From NCBI RefSeq assembly GCF_030622045.1, contig NZ_CP130886.1, forward strand, positions 3,423,557 through 3,487,556: 64,000 bases of DNA, given 5' to 3'. This document shows positions 46,390 through 57,113 of this stretch, in pieces (position 1 is the stretch's first letter; each line of letters begins with the position of its first letter). The position numbers and the translations under genes were made by a program. This DNA is from Planctellipticum variicoloris. Lineage in GTDB: Bacteria; Planctomycetota; Planctomycetia; Planctomycetales; Planctomycetaceae. The notes under the pieces are model-generated. The model saw only the letters and a list, made by a program, of their open reading frames with translations, ran no database searches and had not been told where the DNA came from.

Positions 46390-47889
46390 ATGGCGGACGC
46401 GTACGATTTGCTCGTGATTGGGAGCGGCCCTTCGGGTCAGAAGGCCGCCATCGCCGCGGCGAAGATGCGGCTGAAAGTCGCTCTCGTCGAGCGGCGGCAT
46501 GGGCTGATGGGGGGCGTGTGCCTGCACACCGGCACGATCCCCTCGAAGACGATGCGGGAGGCGATCCTGCATCTGACGGGTTACCGCCAGCGCGGAGTCT
46601 ACGGCGACCGCTTCCGCCAGAAGCGGCATATCACCATGGACGAGCTGCGGCGCAAGCTCTCCAGCGTCGTGCAGCACGAAATGGACGTGCTGCACGAATA
46701 CCTCGATCGCAACCAGATCGACCTGCTGATGGGGGAAGCCCGATTCCTCAATCCGAACACGGTGGAAGTCAGTCGGCCGGGCCATACGCAGCAGGTGACT
46801 GCTGGGAAAATCCTCGTCGGGTGCGGTACGCGTCCGGCCCGTCCGCCGCACATTCCGTTCGACGGAGAGACGATTTTCGACAGCGATGAGCTGTTGCAGC
46901 TCAAGAAGATTCCGCGGTCGATGATCGTCGTGGGCGCGGGCGTGATCGGCATCGAATATGCGATCATGTTCGCGACGCTCGGCGTCGAGGTGACGGTGAT
47001 CGACGGCCGCGAACGGCTGCTCGACTTCTGCGACCGCGAGATCGTCGAGATGCTGATGTGGCATGCCCGTTCGCTGGGCATGGTTTTCCGCCTCGGGGAA
47101 GACATGGTGCGGATGACGCGCACCGGCGAGCGGACGGTCATCGTCGAACTCGAAAGCGGCAAGCGGCTGCTGGCGGAGGCCGCTCTGTTCAGCGCCGGGC
47201 GGGTGGGCGATACGGACGGTCTCAATCTGCCGGCGGCAGGGCTCGAACTCGACGACCGCGGCCGGCTGTGGTGCGACGAGAACTTCCGGACGAGCACGCC
47301 GAATATCTATGGCGTGGGCGATGTGATCGGCTTTCCGTCGCTGGCGAGCACGTCGATGGAGCAGGGCCGGCGAGCAGTCTGCGCGGCGTTCGATCAGCCG
47401 TTCAGCGCGGCTCGCAATCTGCCATACGGGCTCTATACGATTCCCGAGATTTCCATGGTGGGAAAGACGGAGCAGCAGCTCACGAAAGAGAGAGTCCCTT
47501 ACGAAGTGGGAGTCGCCAGCTTCCGGGAGATCGCCCGCGGACACATTTCCGGGGACGAGACCGGCCTGCTGAAACTCCTGTTTCACCGCGAATCGCGGGA
47601 GATTCTGGGAGTGCACTGCATCGGCGAAACGGCGACGGAGATTATCCACATCGGCCAGGCGGTGATGAGCCTGGGGGGCACGATGGACTACTTCCGCGAT
47701 ACGGTCTTCAACTATCCGACAATGGCCGAGGCCTATAAGGTCGCCGCGTTCAACGGCTTGAACAAGTTGCGTCTGGCGAAGATGTCGGCTCCGGTCGTCA
47801 TGGTATCGACCGGAGGTGAAGACGAGATCCTGTCCGAGATCGATCAGCTCCGTCGCGAGCTGGTTCACGAAGCGACGGCAGCGGTGTAG
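46390..47889 (+). CDS. sthA: Si-specific NAD(P)+ transhydrogenase
   Basis: A 499-residue FAD-linked flavoprotein that interconverts NADPH and NADH in the cytosol. The N-terminal FAD motif is LLVIGSGPSGQKAAIAA; the redox-motif position reads GGVCLHTGTIPSKT with only one of the two cysteines, as expected for SthA and unlike lipoamide dehydrogenase. The NAD-binding motif is IVVGAGVIGIEYA, and IYGVGDVIGFPSLAS is the second FAD segment. The C-terminal interface domain (YTIPEISMVG, FNYPTMAEAYKVAAFNGLN) is complete. It converges on the CheX-like gene, with a perfect palindrome between them. Confidence 0.95.
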   Translation: MADAYDLLVIGSGPSGQKAAIAAAKMRLKVALVERRHGLMGGVCLHTGTIPSKTMREAILHLTGYRQRGVYGDRFRQKRHITMDELRRKLSSVVQHEMDVLHEYLDRNQIDLLMGEARFLNPNTVEVSRPGHTQQVTAGKILVGCGTRPARPPHIPFDGETIFDSDELLQLKKIPRSMIVVGAGVIGIEYAIMFATLGVEVTVIDGRERLLDFCDREIVEMLMWHARSLGMVFRLGEDMVRMTRTGERTVIVELESGKRLLAEAALFSAGRVGDTDGLNLPAAGLELDDRGRLWCDENFRTSTPNIYGVGDVIGFPSLASTSMEQGRRAVCAAFDQPFSAARNLPYGLYTIPEISMVGKTEQQLTKERVPYEVGVASFREIARGHISGDETGLLKLLFHRESREILGVHCIGETATEIIHIGQAVMSLGGTMDYFRDTVFNYPTMAEAYKVAAFNGLNKLRLAKMSAPVVMVSTGGEDEILSEIDQLRRELVHEATAAV

Positions 47890-47908
47890 CGAGCGGCATC
47901 CCCGATGT

Positions 47909-47932
47909 CGGGGCGGGATCGATCCCGCCCCG
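47909..47932. terminator. 24-bp perfect palindrome between convergent genes
   Basis: CGGGGCGGGATC and its exact complement meet at 47920/47921. It lies 20 bases after sthA and about 95 bases before the end of the CheX-like gene, so it may stop transcription from either side. There is no T tract. Confidence 0.5.
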
Positions 47933-48025
47933 GCGACGGCTCGCTTTGTATCCGGGAGCGGCACGGACAAATCGCGGCGACGGACCTGTCGCTGCGCCGG
48001 CGAATCCGCGAGCGCGACAGACGAT

Positions 48026-48511
48026 CTATTCGGCCATCGCCCAGGCGATGCCGACGGCGCACGGTCCAAGGTCGGTATAGAGGGTCACCCAGAGATGCTC
48101 CTGCCAGTCGGGCAGCAGCAGTTCGCCGTCGACTCCGGCGACGACTCGCGGCAGTCCGAGTTGCAGCGCCAGGTCTTCCAGCTCCCGTTTGCCGTGGCCG
48201 CCGATCATATTGACCATTTCGCCCATGGCGTCGAGGACGCAGTTGTCGATTCCGTCGGCTTCCAGGCCGGTCATGCGTTCCAGAATCTGGATTGCCGTTT
48301 CTGCGGGAGCATGAAAGGAAATGACGCCTTCCAGCCCGCCCGACAATGTGACCGAGGACGTGAGATCGACCGAAACGCCGTCCGGCGAAAACGGTCTGGG
48401 CGTGCCGACCACGCAGGGGCTGCCGAGCAGCGTTCCGAAGACGGCATCGACGGCCCGCAGGAAGGGGCCGGAAATCCGCGAATCAGCCGTTGTCTCGGCC
48501 TTCATCAGCAT
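48026..48511 (-). CDS. CheX/CheC-family chemotaxis phosphatase-like protein
   Basis: A 161-residue protein with a CheX-like fold. The phosphatase motif E-x-x-N appears in DAMGEMVNMIGGHGKRELE, and the first half has the paired motif region SSVTLSGGLEGVISFHAP. It should dephosphorylate or bind CheY-like receivers in two-component or chemotaxis signalling. No other chemotaxis gene is near, a common situation for CheX proteins acting with other response regulators. The ATG at 48511 follows AAGG at about 9 bases; an ATG at 48505 is the alternative. Confidence 0.8.
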   Translation of the reverse strand: MLMKAETTADSRISGPFLRAVDAVFGTLLGSPCVVGTPRPFSPDGVSVDLTSSVTLSGGLEGVISFHAPAETAIQILERMTGLEADGIDNCVLDAMGEMVNMIGGHGKRELEDLALQLGLPRVVAGVDGELLLPDWQEHLWVTLYTDLGPCAVGIAWAMAE

Positions 48512-48700
48512 GAATGACAACCTTGAAAACGCGATCTCTCGAACGGCGGAGAATTGTCGATCCGTGGCGGGGTTGTGCAGCAATAACGTGAGCCGACGAG
48601 ACTGCGGACGTTGCACGCTGCTGCAAACTTAATCTGCAGAGTCACGGTGTCTGGGATCATCAGTCGGAACACGGGCTCCGCGATCCCAGTCGCCTGCAAC

Positions 48701-49687
48701 TTATTCCGGCGGCAGCGATCGAATCAGTTGTAACGCCTGCTGAAAGTCCGCGGGGAGCGGCGCGGTGTAGCGGGACCAGTCCTGAGTGATCGGATGAGCG
48801 AATTCCAGCTCCACGGCGTGCAGAGCCATGCGGGGGATGAGAAGCGAAACCGGCGGGGTCTGGTCTCGCGGCAGGGTCCGCGGGGGCTTCAGTTCGCCGA
48901 ATGGACCATACCATTCGTCTCCCACGATGGGGTGCCCCAGAGTGGCGAAATGGATCCGGATCTGGTGCATCCGTCCCGTGCGCGGCTTCACTTTGACCAG
49001 CGTGTGTCGGGGGAAGCGCTCGACGACCTCGTACGCCGTCCGCGAGGGTTTGGCATCGACGGCGTCGGCCCGGCAGGACATCAGGGCGCTGACGCCCCCG
49101 GCGGCCCGGCCGATGGGGAGGTCGATCAGGCCGGTGTCGTCGTGCAGGACGCCGTCCAGAATCGCCAGGTAAGCCTTGCGTATCCGTTCCTTCTGAAACT
49201 CGATCGAGAGAAGTCGGTGCGAGAGATGCTCCTTGGCGACGGCGACCACGCCGCTCGTATCGCGGTCGAGGCGGTGGATGATCCCGGGGCGGAGCAGGCC
49301 CTTCACTTCTGTCTGCTGATTCAAAAAGTGCTGGACGGCATTGGCGAGCGTGCCAGTCGGCGTCTCGCCGCAGGGGTGAACGATCAGGCCGGCGGGCTTA
49401 TTGACGACGATCAGCCAGGGGTCTTCGGCGACGATTTCGAGCGGGATGTTCGAAGCGGGGAGGGGATCGTCGGGAGGTTCGACGAGTCGGATGGCGACCT
49501 GCTGACCGGTGAAGATCCGCTGATCCGGCGAAACGACGGCGCCGTTGACCGTGGCCAGGCCGGCCCGGACCATCCGGTGCAGCCGCCAGGCGGTGTAGTT
49601 CCGGAGATGCTTAGCGAGAAATGTGTCGATCCGCGTGCCGGTGAGGTAGTGCTCGACGGTCCGCTCCGCGATGTAGGGAAACTGCAT
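48701..49687 (-). CDS. RluA-family pseudouridine synthase
   Basis: A 328-residue enzyme that isomerises uridine to pseudouridine in rRNA. An S4-like N-terminal domain (about 15-75; RIDTFLAKHLRNYTAWRLHRMV) precedes the catalytic domain: WLIVVNKPAGLIVHP, the active-site signature IIHRLDRDTSGVV with its Asp, KAYLAIL, and RTGRMHQIRIHFATLGHPIVGDEWYG. It belongs to the RluD/RluC group, though the exact rRNA site cannot be told. The frame is open to 49912 but the region upstream of the ATG at 49687 shows no family match. Confidence 0.9.
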   Translation of the reverse strand: MQFPYIAERTVEHYLTGTRIDTFLAKHLRNYTAWRLHRMVRAGLATVNGAVVSPDQRIFTGQQVAIRLVEPPDDPLPASNIPLEIVAEDPWLIVVNKPAGLIVHPCGETPTGTLANAVQHFLNQQTEVKGLLRPGIIHRLDRDTSGVVAVAKEHLSHRLLSIEFQKERIRKAYLAILDGVLHDDTGLIDLPIGRAAGGVSALMSCRADAVDAKPSRTAYEVVERFPRHTLVKVKPRTGRMHQIRIHFATLGHPIVGDEWYGPFGELKPPRTLPRDQTPPVSLLIPRMALHAVELEFAHPITQDWSRYTAPLPADFQQALQLIRSLPPE

Positions 49688-49910
49688 GCTGCTGTGGTCC
49701 GAATTCCTGCGCCCGTACGCTCGAACAAGAGGCAAACCGGCAGTGTCGCAGGAAGGATCGCCGCCGTCACGTCTGCGCGAAAACGGTCTCTTTCGGACCC
49801 TCCCGATTTTTCCGGCAGCAGTGACTCCGCAGCGGATTTCGTCCTGACAAATCAACGAAAGTCGATACAATCTACGGAGGTTCATCGGTTCCGGGACGGG
49901 AGCAGTGCGC

Positions 49911-51344
49911 ATGTTACGGATCGGTCACAGCCAGTCGTCGGTCTGTCAGGGGATCTCCCGGCGTAGTCTGCTGCAGGCGGGCGGAGCCGGATTGCTCGGG
50001 CTGTCACTCCCGCAGGTGCTGCAGGCCCAGGAACTCGCCGGGGCCGCCGCGCGGGCCAAGTCGGTGATTTTTCTGTTCCTATTCGGCGGACCGAGCCAGC
50101 TCGAAACATTCGACATGAAGCCAGGCGCCGCGGCGGCCATTCGCGGGCCGTATGCTCCGATCGCCTGCCGGACGCCGGGGATGCTGATCGGCGAAAAGCT
50201 GCCGCAGCTCGCGGCGATGTCCGACAAGTTCTGCGTGCTGCGGACCTTGTCCCATTCGTACAACGATCACAGCGGGGGCGCGCACTACATTCAGACGGGG
50301 CGCCGCTGGCCGATTCCCATCGGGGCGGGCTTCAACGCCACGCCACAGGACTGGCCGTCATGCGGGGCGGTCTCGGACTACGTGCGGCGACAGCAGCAGG
50401 GGGGACTCGGCGACGTCCCCAACTACATGGTCGTGCCGAACTCGCTCGGCCGTCTGCAGACGTATTCGGTGCAGCTCAAGCGGCCGGGAGAATATGCCGG
50501 ATGGCTGGGACGGGGCTACGATCCGGTGACGACCGTGATCGACAAGCGAGATACGAAAGACAATCCCTACTTCCGACCGTGCACGGACGAGGAACTCAAC
50601 TATCAGATCGAGAATCTGCAGACACCCGAGGCCGTCTCACTGCAGCGATTGGGGCGGCGGCAGTCGCTGCTGCAGGAGTTCGACGCGCAGCGGCGGCAGC
50701 TCGACCTGAGCGGCTCGGTTTCGGCGTTCGACCGCTTTCAGCAGCGGGCGCTGGCTCTGGTGACTTCCGAGAAGATCCGGACGGCGCTCGACATCCGCCA
50801 GGAATCGCCGGCGATGCGCGACCGCTACGGCCGGCAGCTCTTCGGGCAGTCGACGCTGCTGGCCCGCCGGCTGGTGGAAGCGGGGGTCGGCTTCGTCACC
50901 GTCCACTGGGATTGCCCGGACGGGTATAGCTGGGATTCCCATACGAACAGCAAAGACGTCGGCGATCACCTGCTCCCCGGCCTCGATCAGGGGTTGTCGG
51001 CTTTGCTGGAAGACCTGGAGCAGCGCGGCATCCTCGACGAGACCCTCGTCGTCGCGATGGGTGAAATGGGCCGGACGCCGAAGGCGAATGCGAACTGGGG
51101 CCGGGACCACTGGAGCACGCTCTTCCCCGCGGTGCTGGCGGGAGCGGGGATCCGGGGTGGAATCGTCATCGGCGAGAGCGACCGCGACGCGGCGTACGCA
51201 CTGTCGCCGCCGTTCGCTCCGGAAGACGTGGCGGCGACGATCTACCATGCGCTGGGGATCGATCCGGAGTTGCGCGTGCTGGATGCCCAAGGTCGGCCGG
51301 TGCAGTTGACGGAGGGGCGGGTGATTGGGGAGGTTTGGGGGTGA
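49911..51344 (+). CDS. DUF1501 protein with Tat signal
   Basis: A 477-residue exported protein of the DUF1501 family, expanded in Planctomycetes. Tat-like signal SRRSLLQAGGAGLLGLSLPQ (residues 17-36), then FLFLFGGPSQLETFDMKPGA, RTLSHSYNDHSGGAHYIQTG, DSHTNSKDVGDHLLPGLDQG and VVAMGEMGRTPKANANWGRDHWSTLFPAVLAG, all typical of this alkaline-phosphatase-superfamily-like group. GGGAG at 49898-49902 fixes the ATG at 49911 over the GTG at 49905. DUF1501 genes are usually paired with a DUF1549/DUF1553 gene; none is adjacent. Function is unknown. Confidence 0.92.
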   Translation: MLRIGHSQSSVCQGISRRSLLQAGGAGLLGLSLPQVLQAQELAGAAARAKSVIFLFLFGGPSQLETFDMKPGAAAAIRGPYAPIACRTPGMLIGEKLPQLAAMSDKFCVLRTLSHSYNDHSGGAHYIQTGRRWPIPIGAGFNATPQDWPSCGAVSDYVRRQQQGGLGDVPNYMVVPNSLGRLQTYSVQLKRPGEYAGWLGRGYDPVTTVIDKRDTKDNPYFRPCTDEELNYQIENLQTPEAVSLQRLGRRQSLLQEFDAQRRQLDLSGSVSAFDRFQQRALALVTSEKIRTALDIRQESPAMRDRYGRQLFGQSTLLARRLVEAGVGFVTVHWDCPDGYSWDSHTNSKDVGDHLLPGLDQGLSALLEDLEQRGILDETLVVAMGEMGRTPKANANWGRDHWSTLFPAVLAGAGIRGGIVIGESDRDAAYALSPPFAPEDVAATIYHALGIDPELRVLDAQGRPVQLTEGRVIGEVWG

Positions 51345-51479
51345 GGAAGTGGTTAGTGGGTAGTAAAGAGCGGCCGGGCGGTAACGGATTTGGCGTGCAT
51401 GAAGTCGGCCGCACTGAGATCCCTGCATTGATCGCCTGCCGCAATGGGACCTCGCTGAAGTCCTGCAGGACGGAGGCGA

Positions 51480-52736
51480 ATGCGGCAAGTCGTCACTTCG
51501 TGGCAGCTGGCAAGGACCGACGACGTGCGAAGATACTTCCTGAGCAGATTCGAGGGAACGGGGAGTTCTCTTAATGATCCGTATGTCGCGGTCGTCTCCC
51601 AATTCGGCACCACCAATATCATTGACTTGCGATCTGATCCTACTCGCCGATCAGGCTGGTGCGTCGCGTCGGTTGACTCGGCCGATCCACCTCCCATTCC
51701 ACCATTCGCATTCCTTGCAGATCTTGAATACCTCTATCTGAGCGACGACCTCGATGAGGAGTTGTCGCGAGAAATCTGCGAAAGAGTTGCTTCCGCGTTA
51801 AACCTATCCTTCTGTGAAACCACCCTACGGAAGATCCTCGTCGAGCTTCTCTTAGTTTACGGTGATCTACGTCCAAACGGTGATGGTATCTATCGTGTCC
51901 ACCTCGCCGGCGAGATTTGGTCGGCAAACGAAGAGGAAACGTTTGCAGTTAAGTCCCGTTACTGTTTTCCATACCACGCTGATTTCACCGGAGTCAATCC
52001 GGGTGCGCCGAACGAGCTCGGCATTGACGTTGTCGCGACCTTGTTAGAAGTGGTCGCAGATGCGTATGGGCAGGAACTGGTCAATAAAGCGATCGCGAAT
52101 CGCGTGTCCTCCAACCACCCCATACATGCCGGGCTGCAAGACTTGATTCAACTCTCTCAGGACTCGTGTTCTTGCCGCGTGGGTACACTTCGATCAAACT
52201 GGCTCAGCAAGGTCGCATTAGACTTACTTGAATTGCGGGGAACAATTGCATTCGACGCCAAACTGCAAGGTCGGTTGCGGGATGCTCGCGGCTGCGAGAG
52301 TCTTGCTTTCGAGCTGGCAGTCATGGCTGCCTATTCGCGGAATGGTGCACTTGTCACGCCGACTGATGAAAACTCAGCGGAATGCACCGTGCTGTGGAAT
52401 GGGCTTCCAAGATTTCACGTTGAGTGCAAACGAAAAGAGGCGGAGACTCTGAGACCGCGGGATTCTCAGCGTTGGTTTGATGAATTGACGCGAGCCACGT
52501 TTGAACTTATGGATCAACGGTCTTGCTTTGGTTCAATTACGGTTTCCTCTAGGTTTGACCCGACCGACAGAGACGTTACTCTGATACGGCGGCATCTTGA
52601 GCGAACGCTCTCGGTCGAGTCGCCGCATGGTGTCTGCACTCGGCTGAATTCTAAATCACCGGCCACGATTCTGAAACACTTCGATGGTCGTTCCTACAGC
52701 GCCGCCGGTCGCCGGTGGTTGTGTCGGCGGATGTAG
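51480..52736 (+). pseudogene. Nuclease-like gene, 5' part, interrupted by an IS630-family element
   Basis: The first 391 codons (to 52652) are native; the rest of the open frame to 52736 is transposon sequence. The protein is less GC-biased in codon use than its neighbours, suggesting transfer. No full-length family is recognised, but residues about 275-325 read CESLAFELAVMAAY...GALVTPTDENSAE...FHVECKRKE, with the E...D/E...ExK spacing of PD-(D/E)xK nucleases. GGAGG lies just upstream of the ATG. The 3' part continues in the same frame at 53842-54354 after the element, giving an original length of about 561 residues. A defence or DNA-processing role is only a guess from the fold. Confidence 0.75.
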
Positions 52737-53840
52737 GAGCGGACGTTTCGCATCAGTTGCGGCATCGTCGAGCATTTGTGGTTCCGTGTCACGTTGGCGT
52801 GTAAGTCCTCCCACGTTCGTTCGATCCGGTTGTGATCCGGACAGTACGGCGGCAGGAAGTGCAGGCGCAGCCTGCGCCCCAGCGGCGTCGCCAGACTCTC
52901 CCGCACCAGTCGGGTCGTATGGATCGCGTAGTTGTCCAGGACGACATGGATCTTCTTCGCCTGCGGATAGCGCTGCGTCAGCTCCCACAGCAGCAGTACG
53001 AACAACGCCGTGTCCTTCCGGTCGCCTTCGATCGCGATCAACTCCTTCGTCCGCGCATCCTGAGCCCCCGCCAGGTAACGCTTCTCGTTCTTCCCCGGCG
53101 TGAGAACCTGTTTCTGCTGCCCGCGGAGCATCCAGTCCTCGCCGATCTTCGGATTGAGATGGATGTCGATCTCGTCCTCCCAGACCGCCACTTCGCCCGT
53201 CGGCAGATGCGCCACCAGTTCCTCGATCTGCTCCAGACACTGCTGTTTTTCGGCCTCCGGCCACGGACACTCGACCGTTGGCTTCGGTCGTCCGCGCCGC
53301 GCCCCGATCAGCCGCAAGGCCCGGCTCATCGTCGACAGGCTGATCTTCACACTCGTCCGTCGACGGAGCGTTGTGATCAGCATCTCCCGCGTCCAGGTCG
53401 GCCGCTTCCAGCCGTCCTGCAGCGGATCGCCGGCCACGACCTCCCGCAACTGCGTCAGGTACTCCTCGGTCAGTTTCCGTGGCCCGTTGCCGCCCCGCCG
53501 GTCGAACAAACCGATCTCGCCGTCCTTCCCGTAACGCTGCTCGGTCCGATACACGGTGCTGCGACCGACCTTGAGCGAGCGGGCAATCCAGGTGGGAGAA
53601 CGTCCTTCCAGTCGATGGATCACGATCAGATACCGCGTTCTCAGCCCGGCGTCCTTCAGAAACTTCAACTGCTCGGACAACCGCTGCTTGGCGCGCTCCG
53701 CCCGGGGTGAAAGAATGCCTTCCATGGGGAACTCCTTCCTTGGTTTGGAGTTGTGATACCTCCAAGGTAAGGGTTCCCCATCTCGTTTCCACTGCAATCC
53801 CTCCGCTCTGCCGCGCGCCTCACATTCGTGGCCGGTGATT
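52654..53840 (-). mobile_element. IS630-family insertion sequence with TA target duplication
   Basis: The 1187-base element has 15-bp perfect terminal inverted repeats (AATCACCGGCCACGA at 52654-52668 and its complement at 53826-53840) flanked by duplicated TA (52652-52653 and 53841-53842). The match extends four bases outward because the target ATTC-TA-GAAT is palindromic. One transposase gene fills it. Removing the element and one TA rejoins the host frame exactly. Confidence 0.92.
52694..53725 (-). CDS. IS630-family transposase
   Basis: A 343-residue DDE transposase of the IS630/Tc1 group. The N-terminal helix-turn-helix region (RSPTWIARSLKVGRSTVYRTEQRY) is followed by a linker and the catalytic triad: AVWEDEIDIHLNPKIG (first Asp), IHVVLDNYAIHTT (second Asp) and LPPYCPDHNRIERTWEDLH (Glu). 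AAGGAG with good spacing precedes the ATG at 53725; the frame opens at 53797 but the extension overlaps noncoding DNA. No frameshift is seen, so the enzyme may be functional. A long open frame on the same strand but another phase (52656-53792) is a shadow. Confidence 0.94.
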   Translation of the reverse strand: MEGILSPRAERAKQRLSEQLKFLKDAGLRTRYLIVIHRLEGRSPTWIARSLKVGRSTVYRTEQRYGKDGEIGLFDRRGGNGPRKLTEEYLTQLREVVAGDPLQDGWKRPTWTREMLITTLRRRTSVKISLSTMSRALRLIGARRGRPKPTVECPWPEAEKQQCLEQIEELVAHLPTGEVAVWEDEIDIHLNPKIGEDWMLRGQQKQVLTPGKNEKRYLAGAQDARTKELIAIEGDRKDTALFVLLLWELTQRYPQAKKIHVVLDNYAIHTTRLVRESLATPLGRRLRLHFLPPYCPDHNRIERTWEDLHANVTRNHKCSTMPQLMRNVRSYIRRHNHRRPAAL

Positions 53841-53841
53841 T

Positions 53842-54354
53842 AGAATAGCGATCGAGTTCATTCTGTCGGAACCGACGCCGAGCGTTACCGATGCTGTGGT
53901 CGCAGTTCCAGGCGGTTGTGACTATGCTTGTGCTCAGGTCGAGCCTTCTTGTGAAGGTCATTTCCGTCCGCCCAAGTGTTTTTCCTGGAAAACTGAACAG
54001 CGTTTTCGTTGGCTGCGGAGCGCCTGCGACTCACTTGCGAAAGCCGCAGAGCAGCTTCCTCGCGACGAGCTAGGTATTGTCTATTTGGAGGTCCCCGGCG
54101 GATTGCCAGATGTAGCGTGGTTCCGCACATTGGTGATGGAGCAGGAAGTCATGGCTCAGTTCAACCACCAACATGAACGGGTCAGCGCGGTTGTCGTAAG
54201 CAGCGAAGCGCAATGGCTCAAAAGCTACGAGGAGTCGGATGTACCAGTTCCGGTGCTCACGAGATTCAGCCGATTTGTTGAGAACCCACAAACTCGGAAT
54301 CCGATCACAAGTCAGCACCCGGTTCTCGGACGTGACTTCGGCTATTCGCGGTAA
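53842..54354 (+). pseudogene. 3' part of the interrupted nuclease-like gene
   Basis: These 170 codons continue the frame broken at 52652: TCT then AGA ATA GCG ATC reads S-R-I-A-I with no stop. The product ends VLGRDFGYSR. It contains several cysteines (GGCDYACAQVEPSCEGH) and a segment LGIVYLEVPGGLPDVAWF. Without its start it is unlikely to be made unless from an internal GTG at 53896. It confirms that the gene was intact before the transposition. Confidence 0.8.
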
Positions 54355-54405
54355 GAAAGTTGGGTGCCGCCACAGTCAGCCTCGGCCCAGCAATATCACA
54401 TACTG

Positions 54406-54459
54406 TGGGGTTCGGGATCGTAGGGCCGGGCACGCCCGGCCCTACGATCCCGAACCCCA
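54406..54459. repeat. 26-bp-arm perfect palindrome (family C core)
   Basis: 54406-54431 and 54434-54459 are perfect complements around AC, the longest exact palindrome in the window. The core GTAGGGCCGGGC recurs in shorter form at 54652-54669 and 55550-55567. A TTTTCTTCC follows on the plus strand, so it could terminate the interrupted gene. The 347-base spacer 54355-54701 otherwise shows no gene. Confidence 0.85.
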
Positions 54460-54651
54460 GTTTTCTTCCGACGAAGATGGAGGCAGGAGGGTTGCGACCT
54501 GGCGGTCAATCCTTGGCCGGGACCGCAAGGTCATTGCCGGTACGACTTGCGCACGGTTTCCAGGGGTGTCTCCGCAACCCCCGGTACATTCTGGCATCTC
54601 TCCGGGATGGCTGCCTTCATTGGTCCTGGCGGATGATGAACGCGAAAGATC

Positions 54652-54669
54652 GACCGGGCGCGCCCGGTC
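54652..54669. repeat. GACCGGGCG palindrome (family C), 3' of a secreted protein gene
   Basis: An 18-bp perfect palindrome 33 bases beyond the stop of the minus-strand gene at 54702-55382. It is related to the core at 54406-54459. Confidence 0.6.
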
Positions 54670-54701
54670 CTATTGCCGGACGTTGCCCGTTTGGCGAAGC
54701 C

Positions 54702-55382
54702 TCACTGCGTCACTCGGAAATTGCCGAAGCGGACCCAGCGTTCGCCGTCTCCCGGTTCGCCCGCGGCGAAAATGCCGAAGCCGAGACCCTCTTTGGTCTC
54801 CTGAATCGCAGAGTGAAAGAAGGTCCGGTACTTGCCGTCGGACGACGGGCCGACCTGGAAGTGGGCGTAGTGGCCGCGGACGGTGATTCGGAGTGGGCCG
54901 AAGGCTTCGTCGGCGGGCCAGTACTTGACCGCGTACTTGCCGGGATTGCCTTCCTGGCCGGGCGTGCCGATGAAATCGACTTTGCCGGGCGCGAGGACAA
55001 AGTAGCCGTCGAGATTGGTCTTCCGGACGGTGAACAGGGACCCGTCGCGATCGGTCGGGCACAGACCCGCGAGCTCCCCGCGCCGTAACGGTTCCCCCAC
55101 AATCGTCACGTCGACCGAAGCGATCACAGTTTCAGCCGTTTTGAACGGCAGATTGACCTTGAGCATGGGGCGGGGCTGCTTCGGCCGGACCGGCTTCAGA
55201 CGGAGTTCGAGAGCGCCATCGAGTATGCGATAGTCCTCGCGGTCCAGTCCGACCGCCTGCCACTGGTCGGAGAGGCCGCGATCGAAGTTGCCTTCAAAGA
55301 GCACGGTCTGGCCGAGGGACTCCGGAAGCCAGGCCACGCAGATCAACAGCATCGTGAGTAACGTCTGTCGCCTGGTCTGCAT
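54702..55382 (-). CDS. Secreted lectin-like beta-sandwich protein
   Basis: A 226-residue exported protein. A signal peptide (MQTRRQTLLTMLLICVAWLP, cut near SLGQ) precedes a concanavalin-A-like fold of the type found in DUF1080/3-keto-disaccharide hydrolases and DUF1349: VLFEGNFDRGLSDQWQAVGLDREDYRILDGALELR at the start, then VDVTIVGEP, KTNLDGYFVLAPGKVDFIG, FGPLRITVRGHYAHFQVGPSSDG and [23 protein letters not shown]. No catalytic residue set can be confirmed, so it may only bind sugars. GAGGAG precedes the ATG at 55382. It stands alone after the esterase gene. Confidence 0.75.
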   Translation of the reverse strand: MQTRRQTLLTMLLICVAWLPESLGQTVLFEGNFDRGLSDQWQAVGLDREDYRILDGALELRLKPVRPKQPRPMLKVNLPFKTAETVIASVDVTIVGEPLRRGELAGLCPTDRDGSLFTVRKTNLDGYFVLAPGKVDFIGTPGQEGNPGKYAVKYWPADEAFGPLRITVRGHYAHFQVGPSSDGKYRTFFHSAIQETKEGLGFGIFAAGEPGDGERWVRFGNFRVTQ

Positions 55383-55549
55383 CGCAGTGGCTCCTCGGCT
55401 GAAACGCAACGGCTCCCCGGGGACCGCGGTCGGACCGCCGCAGCCCTTCGGCCCGGATGCGCATTCTACGCGCAGGAACAATGCCGGCTCAAAGAGAAAC
55501 TTTGGCGATCTGGTTGAGGAGCGTGGGCTGGCGATCCCTCATCAAGTCC

Positions 55550-55567
55550 GGCCGGGCACGCCCGGCC
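55550..55567. repeat. GGCCGGGC palindrome (family C), adjoining the esterase stop codon
   Basis: Arms 55550-55557 and 55560-55567 with AC between, directly 3' of the minus-strand esterase gene; a likely hairpin at the transcript end. The flanks GTCC/CCCTACGG resemble the 54406-54459 copy. Confidence 0.6.
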
Positions 55568-56968
<1,401 letters not shown>

Positions 56969-57113
56969 CTATCGCGAGGTTGTGCGAGTCCCGACGGACG
57001 AGGACGTCTTTCGGACCGGGGAACCAATCGATCTCGCGCCCGATTCGGTACGGCCGCGGACGGCGGGCGAGGAGACCGGTGGTTGGCCCTTGGCACGCGA
57101 TGCCTGATTCGAG

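Noticed and set aside
52656-53792. 378-codon minus-strand open frame across the IS630 element
   Set aside because: Out of phase with the DDE transposase, Arg/Gly/Asp-rich, no motif; a shadow.
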